Below, piece after piece: positions 44,448 to 53,200 of a DNA stretch of 64,000 nt (the stretch's first letter is position 1; each line of letters opens with the position of its first letter). The translations under genes were made by a program, and so were the position numbers. The notes under the pieces are model-generated. The model ran no database searches and was not told where the DNA came from. It saw nothing but the letters and a program-made list of their open reading frames with translations. This DNA is from IDS-8 sp964424805 (lineage in GTDB: Bacteria; Pseudomonadota; Gammaproteobacteria; Steroidobacterales; Woeseiaceae): the NCBI GenBank assembly GCA_964424805.1, contig CAYRKH010000002.1, positions 62,001 to 126,000 of the forward strand, written 5' to 3'.

Positions 44448-45151
44448 AGACAGTTGACGTCCTGGCCATCGCGGCGCATCCCGACGACGTGGAGATTACC
44501 TGTGGCGGTTTCCTGGTTCGCATGGCTGATCTCGGCTACCGGACCGGCGTGCTCGACCTCACGCGGGGTGAGATGGGCACTCGCGGCACGCCGGAGATCC
44601 GGGCGCACGAGTCCAATGCTGCAGCGGAGATTATGGGCCTGACCGCTCGCGTGAACGCGGGGTTGCCGGATGCCCGCCTGGCATTGAACGACGAAAGCCG
44701 CGCGGCTGTCGCGCTGTTCATCCGCAAACTGAGGCCCCGGCTAGCCGTCATTCCCGCGGGAAACCAGCGCCACCCGGACCACAATGCCGCGGGCGAGATC
44801 GGCTACGCCGGGATATTCGCCGCCGGGCTCAGGCAGTTTCCCGTCGAAGGCAAGGTTCATCGTCCCGGGAAAATCCTTTACACCGCCTTCGATCATGGGC
44901 AGGAAGCGACATTCTACGTGGACATCACCGCACAGATGGATCGCAAGCTCGAGGCGATCGGCGCGTATGTCTCCCAGTTTGGTCCTTCGGCAACGGGGAT
45001 CGACGGCTCGCCGGACGTGCGCTCGACGGTAATCGCACAAGCCCGCTATTGTGGTTTGCGCGCCGGCGTTGCCTGTGCCGAAGGTTATCGCATCCGCGAA
45101 GCCCTGCGACTCGACGATCCACTTCGGGAGCTGCGTCTCGACTCGGTCTAG
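44444..45151 (+). CDS. bshB1: BshB1-type N-acetylglucosaminyl-malate deacetylase
   Basis: 235 residues from ATG 44444, overlapping the bshA stop by 4 bases. The LmbE/PIG-L zinc deacetylase motifs are intact: AIAAHPDDVEITCGG (AHPDD) and NQRHPDHNAAGEI (HPDH). It removes the acetyl group from GlcNAc-malate, giving the substrate of BshC. With bshC and bshA it completes the core bacillithiol route in one operon. Confidence 0.93.
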   Translation: MKTVDVLAIAAHPDDVEITCGGFLVRMADLGYRTGVLDLTRGEMGTRGTPEIRAHESNAAAEIMGLTARVNAGLPDARLALNDESRAAVALFIRKLRPRLAVIPAGNQRHPDHNAAGEIGYAGIFAAGLRQFPVEGKVHRPGKILYTAFDHGQEATFYVDITAQMDRKLEAIGAYVSQFGPSATGIDGSPDVRSTVIAQARYCGLRAGVACAEGYRIREALRLDDPLRELRLDSV

Positions 45152-45178
45152 ACGCAGCCCCTCCGTCGATCGACGCGA

Positions 45179-45679
45179 TCAATCCGTGCGCTGCGGCGGC
45201 GGGATGCCCTGCATGCGGAGCAGGATGTAAACCTGGCCACGGTGATGCGCCTCCTCCTGCACGATACTCCAGAGCAGCCGTTCAATGGAAAGCACGCGGC
45301 GGAATGCCGGAATCTCGCGGGTCAGGTCCTCCGGCGTCAGGCGGTCATAGGCCATGATCGTCGTTTCGTGCACCTCGTGCATGAGGCGGATGACGTCGTC
45401 GTACGTGGGATAGTCTTCTTTTGGAAACAGGGATCCCGGCAGGATCTTCTTCGGCTCGTTGTCGAGAATCAGCTTGTCGATGATGTAATGCTCAACGTAG
45501 GCCATATGCCGCAACGTGTCGCTGATACTTCGCTGTCCGCCCCCGGGTATCCAGTGGAACACGGCCTCGACCTCCTCCGGCGAACGCTTGGCACGCAGCC
45601 GCTGCACGACTTCCTCCAGTCCGTCGAACAGCATGCTACGTTCGCGTTCCCAGTACGGATACAGGTCATCGATTTTCAC
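45179..45679 (-). CDS. DinB/YfiT-superfamily protein, candidate bacillithiol S-transferase
   Basis: 166 residues. A four-helix DinB fold is indicated, with histidines at the expected places: SDTLRHMAYVEHYI in the second helix region and LLWSIVQEEAHHRGQVYILLRM near the end, giving a likely metal triad. Bacillithiol-S-transferases (BstA/YfiT) belong to this superfamily. The gene is convergent with bshB1 (27 bases apart), which supports, but does not prove, a thiol-transferase role. Confidence 0.75.
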   Translation of the reverse strand: MKIDDLYPYWERERSMLFDGLEEVVQRLRAKRSPEEVEAVFHWIPGGGQRSISDTLRHMAYVEHYIIDKLILDNEPKKILPGSLFPKEDYPTYDDVIRLMHEVHETTIMAYDRLTPEDLTREIPAFRRVLSIERLLWSIVQEEAHHRGQVYILLRMQGIPPPQRTD

Positions 45680-45703
45680 TTTGATCTCCTTTTCTACTCA
45701 ATC

Positions 45704-46984
45704 TTACCTGGCTGTTGCGAACAGCATGTTTTCGGCCTGGGCATCTTCTGCCGCCTTGCGGTCGAGCACGACGTACAGCACCACGAAAGCCAGCAGCGGT
45801 ATGCTGCCCACCGCGATGAATACCGGGGCGAAGCCCAGCGTGTCGAGCGCCCATCCCGTACCCATCGTAAACACGATCCCGCCGAGTCCGGCCCCTGATC
45901 CACTGAGGCCGGTGACGGAGCCCACCACCCGGTTCGGGAACGCGTCGGCGTGCAGGGTCATCATGTTCGGCGCCCAGAGGCCGAACCCGAAAGTGGCGAT
46001 GCTGATCACCGCAAAGGCCGTCCCGGTCGGCAGGTCCAGGGCAGCGAGCGCTCCGGGGGCCATCAACAGTGCACCCGCGGCCATGACCGTAAGCCGCGCC
46101 GGCACCACTTTCATCCGGGTGCGGCAGAGCAGGTCGGATGCCGGCCCGCCGAGCAGGACGCCGACGCCCATGGTGAGGTACGGAATCCAGCCGTACTGGC
46201 CGATTTCCGCGATACTCAGGCCGACATCGCGCCGCAGGTATTCCGGTATCCAGTAGTTGTAAAACCAGACGCAGGGGTCGGCCAGTACTCGCGCGAGGAA
46301 AATCGCCCAAACGTTGCGCGATTTCAGCAGGGACAAATAGCTGATTTTCGGCAGGGACAGTCCGCGCCCCCGGGTCGCCTCGGCGACTGCACCGGGCGAG
46401 GATACCTGCTCCCGGAGCGGCGGGTTTCGATAGAACCTCAACCAGGCCAACAGCCACAGGAAGCCGAACATACCCGTGACGATGAAGGAATACCGCCAGT
46501 CCATGGTGACGGTAATCCAGGCCACCAGCGGCACGGACACCACCTGACCGGCGCTGACACCGGCACTCCAGATGGAGTTGGCGAAGCCGCGCTCCTTTGG
46601 CGGAAACCATTCCGAGACGGCCTTGACACACGCGGCCCAGCTTCCCGCCTCGCCCACGCCAAGCAGGAAACGGTAGATGGAGAACGACACCACGCCGTCG
46701 CCAAACGCGTGCAACACGGCGGCGACCGACCACCAGATCATGATGAGGGCGAACCCGGTTCGGGTGCCGAGACGGTCGATAAGCCAGCCCGTGACCGCCT
46801 GCATCACGGTGTACGCCAGCAGGAACGCCGACAGCATTTGAGCGTAGCCGACGTTGGTGATCCCGAGCTCTTCGCGGAGTACCGGCGCAACGACCGACAG
46901 CGCCTGCCGATCGATATAGCTGATCGCGGTCGCCGCGAACAGCAGGCCCACGATCATCCAGCGTAGGGAAAAGTTTATTTTCAC
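45704..46984 (-). CDS. MFS transporter, anion:cation symporter (ACS) type
   Basis: 426 residues from the GTG at 46984 (VKINFSLRWMIVGLLFAATAISYIDRQALSVVAPVLREELG); no strong ribosome site is visible and this start is chosen because it begins at the first conserved helix. Twelve helices, the ACS-type YIDRQALSV signature, GVGEAGSWAACVKAVSEWFPPKERGFANSIWSAG and LLGGPASDLLCR are seen. ACS transporters import carboxylates such as hexuronates, tartrate or phthalate-like acids. The GTTGC-N7-GCAAC palindrome with AAAGTC extension lies 50 bases upstream. Confidence 0.85.
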   Translation of the reverse strand: MKINFSLRWMIVGLLFAATAISYIDRQALSVVAPVLREELGITNVGYAQMLSAFLLAYTVMQAVTGWLIDRLGTRTGFALIMIWWSVAAVLHAFGDGVVSFSIYRFLLGVGEAGSWAACVKAVSEWFPPKERGFANSIWSAGVSAGQVVSVPLVAWITVTMDWRYSFIVTGMFGFLWLLAWLRFYRNPPLREQVSSPGAVAEATRGRGLSLPKISYLSLLKSRNVWAIFLARVLADPCVWFYNYWIPEYLRRDVGLSIAEIGQYGWIPYLTMGVGVLLGGPASDLLCRTRMKVVPARLTVMAAGALLMAPGALAALDLPTGTAFAVISIATFGFGLWAPNMMTLHADAFPNRVVGSVTGLSGSGAGLGGIVFTMGTGWALDTLGFAPVFIAVGSIPLLAFVVLYVVLDRKAAEDAQAENMLFATAR

Positions 46985-47027
46985 TTGTTTGCCAATGATG
47001 TCGGGGGGCGAGTCTCTTGGTAAGTGC

Positions 47028-47050
47028 GACTTTGTTGCACCCGGCGCAAC
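47028..47050 (-). promoter_or_regulatory. Extended palindrome GTTGC-N7-GCAACAAAGTC before MFS gene
   Basis: Read on the minus strand, GTTGC-GCCGGGT-GCAAC-AAAGTC. The same AAAGTC extension follows the sites at 54927 and 56652, always on the side of the regulated gene. It sits between the MFS gene (start 46984) and the amidohydrolase (start 47113). Confidence 0.65.
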
Positions 47051-47112
47051 GAAAAAGGGGGCATTACGACGCTTTGGCCCTTGGCATAATGGCTCGCGCC
47101 AAGGAGGATACA

Positions 47113-48387
47113 ATGAAAAACCTGCTGATTGCGCTCTCGCTCGCCGTCCTCTCGACCGCCCCCTCCACGCAGGCGCTGGCGGACCTGAAAGCGATCGTCA
47201 ACGCTACGATCGTCGATCTCGACGGGGGCGACCCGCTCGCCGATGCCGTCGTCCTGATCGACCGGGAACGCATCGTGGAAATCGGAGCCGCGGACGCGGT
47301 CCAGGTACCGGATCGTGCGGAGCTGATCGACGTCGGCGGCGCCTGGCTGTTGCCGGGCCTGATGAACCTGCACGTGCACCTCGGAATCATCCTCCCCGGG
47401 CAGCTCGCGGCGGAACTCGGCGACGAGACCGTCCCCGAGCTCACGCTGCGGATGGCAGCCAATGCGCGCGAAGCGCTGTATTCCGGGGTCACCACGATCC
47501 GCCTCACGGGCGAGCGGGCGCACACGGGAATCGCGCTCGGCCGGGCGATCGAAAAGGGCCAGGCGATCGGACCCCGGATCTTCAGCGCGGGTGACGGCAT
47601 CAGCATCACCGCCGGCCACGGTGAGGAAGGGGAAACCTTCGATGGCCCGGATGAACTTATAAAAGCGACGCGCACGGAGATCGCGGCGGGCGCGTCCTGG
47701 ATCAAGATCTCCATTTCGGGCGGCATCGCCACCGACAGCGGCGCCATTGCGGAGGCCCTGATGACGCCGGCGGAGATCGCCGCCGTAGTGGATGCCGCAC
47801 ACCGCTTCAATACCCCGGTTGCTGCGCACTCCGGCTCGTCGGCGGCGACCCAGTCGGCGATCGATGCCGGAGTCGACTGTATCGAGCACGGTTACACACT
47901 GGACCGGGCGGTGCTGGCGCGGATGGCGGAAAAGGGCACGTGGCTGGTTCCGACCATCGTGGTTAGCCAGCCGGAGACGCAGCCGTTCTTTGAAAAGATA
48001 GGCTCGCCGCCGTGGTACCTGGAGCGCCGGGAGTCGGTCGGTACGCTGCACTGGCAGGCGCTCCAGACGGCAATCGAGGAAGGCGTCAACATCGCGCTCG
48101 GCACCGACATGCTTCCGCAGGAGCCGATCGACGGTACGACGGCGACGGTGCGCGCGGCCGAATACTACGTCGATGCCGGTATGACGCCGGTCGAAGCGCT
48201 ACGCTCTGCCACTATCGAGGCGGCAACCCTCCTCAGGATCCAAGACGAGACGGGGTCGCTGGAGCCCGGCAAGTACGCGGATATCATCGCGGTGACCGAA
48301 GATCCCGCGGAGGACATTTCGGCGCTGCGGAACATCGTATTCGTTATGAAAGGTGGCACGGTCTATCGCAACGAGGTTTCGGAGTAG
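47113..48387 (+). CDS. Exported amidohydrolase, imidazolonepropionase-like
   Basis: 424 residues from ATG 47113 with a strong AAGGAGG ribosome site. A signal peptide (MKNLLIALSLAVLSTAPSTQALA) precedes the amidohydrolase fold: LPGLMNLHVHLGIILPG, GATS-like WIKISISGGIATDSG with the metal lysine region, VAAHSGSSAATQSAIDAGVDCIEHGYTL, LGTDMLPQEPI and the closing LEPGKYADIIAVTEDP. Likely substrates are amides or Xaa-dipeptides in the periplasm. It is divergent from the ACS transporter across the 47028-47050 site and overlaps the convergent hydrolase by 25 bases. Confidence 0.88.
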   Translation: MKNLLIALSLAVLSTAPSTQALADLKAIVNATIVDLDGGDPLADAVVLIDRERIVEIGAADAVQVPDRAELIDVGGAWLLPGLMNLHVHLGIILPGQLAAELGDETVPELTLRMAANAREALYSGVTTIRLTGERAHTGIALGRAIEKGQAIGPRIFSAGDGISITAGHGEEGETFDGPDELIKATRTEIAAGASWIKISISGGIATDSGAIAEALMTPAEIAAVVDAAHRFNTPVAAHSGSSAATQSAIDAGVDCIEHGYTLDRAVLARMAEKGTWLVPTIVVSQPETQPFFEKIGSPPWYLERRESVGTLHWQALQTAIEEGVNIALGTDMLPQEPIDGTTATVRAAEYYVDAGMTPVEALRSATIEAATLLRIQDETGSLEPGKYADIIAVTEDPAEDISALRNIVFVMKGGTVYRNEVSE

Positions 48388-49403
48388 GGCGCTTCACGGG
48401 GCACCTCGTAGACCTGCCCGCTTCGGCGGTTCCGCTCCTCTATCGTGCTCTCGACTTCAGCCAGGAATGCCAGCACGAGCTCGTTGAAGGCCTCCGGGTC
48501 CTCCAGCATGAGCAGATGATCGGTTTGCGGGATCACGTGGTGACGCGTATCCGGCCACAGGCGATGCGCCGCTTTGGCGCCCTCGATGAACCAGGGGTCC
48601 GTCAGCTCACCGACGATCAGCAGCACCGGCTGGCTCATCCGTGACATGTCCGGGTAGTCACGAGCGTTCCAGGGACCGATGTGGGTGGCTGACGCCATGT
48701 CTGATCGCTGCGGGTTCATGGCGACGCGGGGGCTGTACTGATCGATCATCCGCTCCATTATCGCCCTCGTGTCCGGCCGGGATTGCGCGACGCGGCTGAA
48801 AGAAGAACGCTTGGCGCGCTCGCGGCCTTCGAGAGCTTGTTCGAGGGTGGGCGGCGGACCTTTGAGTCCCGGGAGCGCGGACCTGAAGGCGCTTTCCCCG
48901 GTGAACGGAACCAGCGGCGCGTTCGCATCCGCAAACGTGAGGCTGCGCACCTTTTCGGGGTACATGGCCAGGAACCTGAGGACGATCGAGCCGCCACGCG
49001 AGTTTGCCACCAGGTGCGCCTCGCGGATACCGAAGTATCGAAGCAGGGCATTCAAATCCTCCGCGTGCGCCGTCTCCGAATAGCCGGTAATTGGAGCCTC
49101 GGACTGCCCGTGTCCCCTCCGGTCGTAGCTCAGGAACAGGTAACGGTCGCTGAAAGCGTCGACCTGCCTCGACCACAGCTCGTGGGAGTAGCCTTCCCCG
49201 TGTATGAAGACGACGGGTACGCCGGCACCCTCGAGCCGGTACGCCAGTTCCACGCCGTTCACGTGCACGAACCGCAGGTGCTCGGCGTCTCCCGCCGGGC
49301 CCCGGTGCTCGTCCGGTTCGAGGGTGGCGCGACCCGCGCCGGCGCCGGTCGAAAGCACGGTTGACAGGATCAGGATCCCCATGAACTGCCTTGCAACTTT
49401 CAC
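48363..49403 (-). CDS. Exported alpha/beta-hydrolase
   Basis: 346 residues with a signal peptide (FMGILILSTVLSTGAGAG). The fold markers are PVVFIHGEGYSHELWSRQVDAF (oxyanion loop), LSYDRRGHGQSEAP, and the nucleophile elbow LVANSRGGSIVL; VLLIVGELTDPW supplies the Asp and PQTDHLLMLEDP the His. Its substrate is unknown. A TTGC-N7-GCAA palindrome starts 36 bases upstream. The 3' end overlaps the end of the amidohydrolase gene by 25 bases. Confidence 0.87.
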   Translation of the reverse strand: MKVARQFMGILILSTVLSTGAGAGRATLEPDEHRGPAGDAEHLRFVHVNGVELAYRLEGAGVPVVFIHGEGYSHELWSRQVDAFSDRYLFLSYDRRGHGQSEAPITGYSETAHAEDLNALLRYFGIREAHLVANSRGGSIVLRFLAMYPEKVRSLTFADANAPLVPFTGESAFRSALPGLKGPPPTLEQALEGRERAKRSSFSRVAQSRPDTRAIMERMIDQYSPRVAMNPQRSDMASATHIGPWNARDYPDMSRMSQPVLLIVGELTDPWFIEGAKAAHRLWPDTRHHVIPQTDHLLMLEDPEAFNELVLAFLAEVESTIEERNRRSGQVYEVPREAPYSETSLR

Positions 49404-49438
49404 GATCGTTCCTCCTTAGATGCTAACCGGCCCTCGGA

Positions 49439-49455
49439 ATTGCGATTCGGGCAAC
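49439..49455. promoter_or_regulatory. Palindrome ATTGC-N7-GCAAC between hydrolase and lipoprotein genes
   Basis: ATTGC-GATTCGG-GCAAC, 36 bases upstream of the minus-strand hydrolase and 116 bases before the plus-strand lipoprotein start. Confidence 0.6.
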
Positions 49456-49570
49456 GAACGCTTGCATTCGGCGCTATTGCATTAGCCCGCGTCCGCAAGC
49501 AGGGTAGTGTACTGGAAATATGCCCGCCATCCGGGGGGGACCGCCCGTTATCTTTTGAGGCGACAACAAC

Positions 49571-50320
49571 ATGAAAACATCTGAACTCGTGCGCATCCGG
49601 ACCCTTGTTTTCCTGCTCTGCTCCATGGCCTTTGCCAGCGCCTGCGGCGACACGGGGGCGTCCGGCGATACCGGGGCGGAGATTACGGGCGAGGCCGCCG
49701 CCAAAGCGGTCGAGGGGTTGTGGGCTTACACTACGCTGATCCCGGGAGGTGAAGCGCCACTGGAGATCACGGGATTCATCTTCTTCCGCGACGGGCTTTT
49801 CTCGCAGCAGTCGATTTTCGACGGTGAGCCGTTCGAGACCCAGGTAGCAATGGCGCATGCCGGAACAATCGAGCCGACGCCTCGCGGTGTGCACCTCGTC
49901 GCCGAGCAGACGGTGGCCATCGCTCCCGAGCAGGACGAGCCGCTGTCGTTTCGCGAGAACACGGAGCATGACCTGACGGTGACCCGCTCGGGTGATGAGT
50001 TGACGCTGGTTTTTGGTAGCGGGACGGTGCAGACATTCGCCCGCCTCGGAGATGGGAAAGGCGAAGTACATACGCTTGAAAATGGCCTGCTTGCCCTGGT
50101 CGACGGCTACCTGCTCCTCGTGAACGCCACCGCTGACGGCGTTGCATCCGGCTACGGGACGTTCGAGAAGCAGGGCAACGTGTACGACGTCAGCATCGTT
50201 CGCTGGGCGGGGACGGACGGGTCCGAAGTGGACTACCGGCAGGACGGCCGGATACAGGTCACGTTCGACGGTGAGCGCGTTACGCTGCCGGATGGTCAAA
50301 GCTTTGCCGTGAGCCGGTAA
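49571..50320 (+). CDS. Putative lipoprotein of unknown function
   Basis: 249 residues. The N-terminus ends in a lipobox (LCSMAFASAC), so Cys25 is probably lipidated. The mature part is acidic, begins with a low-complexity GDTGASGDTGAE linker and continues as short beta strands (GLWAYTTLIPGGEAPLEITGFIFFRDGLFSQQSIF; TVTRSGDELTLVFGSG), resembling small lipocalin-like or DUF-type beta folds. I do not recognise a family. It precedes the Nramp-like gene by 87 bases and may be its partner. Confidence 0.7.
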   Translation: MKTSELVRIRTLVFLLCSMAFASACGDTGASGDTGAEITGEAAAKAVEGLWAYTTLIPGGEAPLEITGFIFFRDGLFSQQSIFDGEPFETQVAMAHAGTIEPTPRGVHLVAEQTVAIAPEQDEPLSFRENTEHDLTVTRSGDELTLVFGSGTVQTFARLGDGKGEVHTLENGLLALVDGYLLLVNATADGVASGYGTFEKQGNVYDVSIVRWAGTDGSEVDYRQDGRIQVTFDGERVTLPDGQSFAVSR

Positions 50321-50367
50321 AGGCTCCGTTGTGAATGACGTCGCGCGGTCGACCGCGAGTCGGCAGA

Positions 50368-50385
50368 TTTTGCCCGGGCGCAAAA
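50368..50385. promoter_or_regulatory. Dyad TTTTGC-N6-GCAAAA before the Nramp-like gene
   Basis: TTTTGC-CCGGGC-GCAAAA has six-base arms, 22 bases before the ATG at 50408. It resembles the TTGC-N7-GCAA set but its spacer is one base shorter, so it may be a hairpin or an unrelated site. Confidence 0.35.
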
Positions 50386-50407
50386 AGCCAGTTTGCCAGG
50401 CGAGCGG

Positions 50408-51739
50408 ATGAAGACGTTCCTCAAGTTCTTTGCATCGATCGTCGGACCGGCGGCCGTCATGGCTGCCGGGACAATGGGCGCCGGCGCGACGTCGTCCCTG
50501 ATCCTCGCGGGCGCCTGGTTCCGATACGATCTTCTCTGGGTGGCCGTCGCGGTGCTGCCGCTCTTCGTATTCGCGGTGGATTCGGCTTCCCGGATTGGCC
50601 TGGTGAATCGGGATGTCGGGATGTTCTCGCTCATCCGGCAACGCATCCACCCGGGAGTTGCCTGGCTGATTCTGGCGATCAACCTGCCGGTGCACCTGTT
50701 GATCGCGATGGGCCAGATATCGGTGATGACCGCGGCCGTGCTGTTTCTTTTCGAACAAGGCGCCCCGGGTGATACTGCCGCGGAAATTGCCGCGGCGGGC
50801 ACCAGCCAATGGCTCGAGTTATTGCTGGCCGTTGCCATTGCCGCCGCCGTGATCTGGATGCTCACCTCGGAAGGCTACCGGCGCATGCAGAAGGTCATGA
50901 CGGCGATCATGGTGATCATGCTGTTCTGCTTCCTGCTCGTCGCCTTCAGGGGTTTCCAGGAAATCGGCGCCATCCTGGCCGGCCTGGTGCCGAGCATCCC
51001 GCCAGACGCGGTCGGCGAGAGCGGGGTGGTACGGCAAAGCTCCATCTCGATCACCGCGATCATCGGAAGCGTGCTGGCTCCGGCGGCGCTGCTCGGGATT
51101 CCGTATATGAGCGCGGACAACAGCCGTCGCGGCGACCCGGACTTCAAAGGCGAGTTCCGAAACTCCGTAATCAACCTCGGGTTCATCTACGGCGGATATT
51201 CGCTGCTCGTGATAATCGCCGGGGGATTCGCTTTATTCCCGATCGCCAACCACGCGGAGATCGACTCGATCCAGGAAGCCAGCCAGGTCCTCGTCCGGGC
51301 GTTTCCGGAAGGCCTCGGCTTCCTCGGACCCGTCATCTTTTCACTCGGTCTTTTCATGGCCGCCCTGACGACTTTCGTTGTCGTCGTCGAAGTGATCAGC
51401 TACTTCTGCCTGGACATGTTCGGCTATTCCTGGCATCACTCGAAGGACAACAAGCGCTTCAAAAGGCTGACGATTGTCTGCATTTTGCTGCCGGCGGTAC
51501 TGGCGCCGTTCTGGACGTTCCCCGCGCTTTTCAAGCTGCTGCTGCTGATGGGTATCAACACCGTCGTCATCCCGCTGGTGTTCCTCGCGGTCATCATCCT
51601 GGTAAACCGCCGCGACGTGATGGGCAATCACCGGCCCGGCATCGTCCGGAATGCGTTCCTGGTGGCGGGGCTCGTCGTGTCGACCGGGCTTTCCGTGATG
51701 AAGCTGCCGGATTTTGTGCGCATCCTGGTCTCGGGGTAG
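50408..51739 (+). CDS. Nramp-superfamily transporter with non-canonical metal motifs
   Basis: 443 residues with about eleven predicted helices. The order of helices and GPAAVMAAGTMGAGATSSLILAG at the first helix place it in the Nramp superfamily (canonical GPGFLVAVGYMDPGN). The metal-binding DPGN is replaced by GAGA, and the sixth-helix MPH motif by APA (VLAPAALLGIPYM). Transition-metal coordination is therefore unlikely as in MntH; the cargo may be Mg2+, another ion or an organic solute. Start ATG 50408 is preferred to a TTG at 50393. It follows a lipoprotein gene on the same strand. Confidence 0.78.
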   Translation: MKTFLKFFASIVGPAAVMAAGTMGAGATSSLILAGAWFRYDLLWVAVAVLPLFVFAVDSASRIGLVNRDVGMFSLIRQRIHPGVAWLILAINLPVHLLIAMGQISVMTAAVLFLFEQGAPGDTAAEIAAAGTSQWLELLLAVAIAAAVIWMLTSEGYRRMQKVMTAIMVIMLFCFLLVAFRGFQEIGAILAGLVPSIPPDAVGESGVVRQSSISITAIIGSVLAPAALLGIPYMSADNSRRGDPDFKGEFRNSVINLGFIYGGYSLLVIIAGGFALFPIANHAEIDSIQEASQVLVRAFPEGLGFLGPVIFSLGLFMAALTTFVVVVEVISYFCLDMFGYSWHHSKDNKRFKRLTIVCILLPAVLAPFWTFPALFKLLLLMGINTVVIPLVFLAVIILVNRRDVMGNHRPGIVRNAFLVAGLVVSTGLSVMKLPDFVRILVSG

Positions 51740-53200
51740 TTAGTCGCCACCGCCCGGGTGCAGGGTCTGCAGCTTAACCTGCTTTACGGGAATCTGTGCC
51801 TTGAGCGGCCCGACTTCCTGCACCGGGCAGCCGCGCTCGCGTGCGATCGCGCGCGCGAGGTGATGGCCGCAGAAGCGGCCCTGGCACACACCCATACCGG
51901 CGCGCGTGAGGAGCTTCGCGGCGTCCGCGGTCGTGATATGCGGGTGTTCCTCGAGTGCCCGGTGCACGTCGGCGAAAGGAATCGATTCGCAGCGGCACAG
52001 CAGCGTCTCGGGTGTCACGGTCTCCTCGAACAGGCCCGGAGGCGGGGCCGATAACCGGTTGAGGGTGGCGGCGAAGGCGTCGCGCCATCTCAGCCGGCGC
52101 CGCGCCGGTGATGCCTGGCGCTCCGCCGGGCCGGCGTCGATCCGGTCCAGGGCCCGGAGGATGCCGATGCCGGCGACACGCCCCCTCTCCAGTGCCGCGT
52201 CGGCGCCTGCCATGCCGGTAATTTCGCCGGCGACGAAGAGGTTCGGGATGCTGGATTCGAACCAGCGGTCGTGCTCCACCGTCCAGCCTCCCGCATGCTC
52301 CCGCCACCGCACGCGGGCACCTGCCTGCCGCGCCAGCTCGGACGAAACCAGGAATCCATGACAGGTCCCGATGCGATCGCAGTCTATGCGGTGCGTTCCC
52401 TGCCACCCCGCCTGCTCACGGTGAGGCAGTCGTGCAATTTCCGCCCCCTCAACCCGGTGTTCGCCCAGCGCGCGGACGATGCTGCTCCGGAACAGGACCG
52501 GCACGCCCTTCTGTTGCAGCCGAAGCAGGATGCGCGCCGTCTCGGTGAGCTGGCGGCGATGGTATGCCATGACGATCGGGTTGCGCAGCACCTTCAGCGC
52601 ATCCTGTTTCGGCTGTGTGAATACCACTCCGGCGACCTTGCCGCCGGCAGCGAGGAGCTGGTCGGCGACAACGAGCTGTAGCGGATGGTGACCGACGAAC
52701 AGGAACCGTTCACCGGGGACGAGCTGTTGACTCTTTACGAACGCCTGGATGGCCCCAGCACCCATCACTCCCGGCAGCGTCCAGCCCGGGAACGGTAGCG
52801 GGCGTTCGTAGCATCCGGACGCCACCAGGACAGCATCGCAGGTGAGCGACTCGCAGGCGCTACCGCGCTGCAGCAGGATTTCATGACCGGGCGCCGCACT
52901 CTGACTGCTACGCCAGGGCGAGCTATTCGCAATGCCGAGCACCGTGGCGCCGAGATACCAGGAGAAGTCGGCGCTTTCGTCCACCGAGGCGAGCAGCGAC
53001 TTCACCCCACGGTACAGTTTCGCTGTCATCCAGTCCTGCACGCGAAACGAATGCGGCGGCTGCCTGAGGATCTGGCCGCCGGCGCGGGGCTGTTCGTCGA
53101 TGAGCACGATCTCGAGCCCGTGGCCGCGCAGGACCGATGCTGCCGACAGCCCGGCCGGTCCTGCGCCAACGATTGCCACGTCAAAATGACGAGCGTTCAT
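51740..53200 (-). CDS. FAD/NAD(P)-dependent oxidoreductase with BFD-type [2Fe-2S] domain (alpha subunit)
   Basis: 486 residues from ATG 53200, overlapping the 2Fe-2S gene stop. The FAD-binding start DVAIVGAGPAGLSAASVLRGHGLEIVLIDEQPRAGGQ, a second dinucleotide fold (GERFLFVGHHPLQLVVADQLLAAGGKVAGVV) and a C-terminal BFD-like cluster domain (LLCRCES ... GVCQGRFCG, C-x-C and C-x4-C) match alpha subunits of octopine/nopaline oxidase, hydrogen cyanide synthase (HcnB) and D-hydroxyproline dehydrogenase. The neighbouring gamma and beta subunits complete the set. Confidence 0.85.
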   Translation of the reverse strand: MNARHFDVAIVGAGPAGLSAASVLRGHGLEIVLIDEQPRAGGQILRQPPHSFRVQDWMTAKLYRGVKSLLASVDESADFSWYLGATVLGIANSSPWRSSQSAAPGHEILLQRGSACESLTCDAVLVASGCYERPLPFPGWTLPGVMGAGAIQAFVKSQQLVPGERFLFVGHHPLQLVVADQLLAAGGKVAGVVFTQPKQDALKVLRNPIVMAYHRRQLTETARILLRLQQKGVPVLFRSSIVRALGEHRVEGAEIARLPHREQAGWQGTHRIDCDRIGTCHGFLVSSELARQAGARVRWREHAGGWTVEHDRWFESSIPNLFVAGEITGMAGADAALERGRVAGIGILRALDRIDAGPAERQASPARRRLRWRDAFAATLNRLSAPPPGLFEETVTPETLLCRCESIPFADVHRALEEHPHITTADAAKLLTRAGMGVCQGRFCGHHLARAIARERGCPVQEVGPLKAQIPVKQVKLQTLHPGGGD

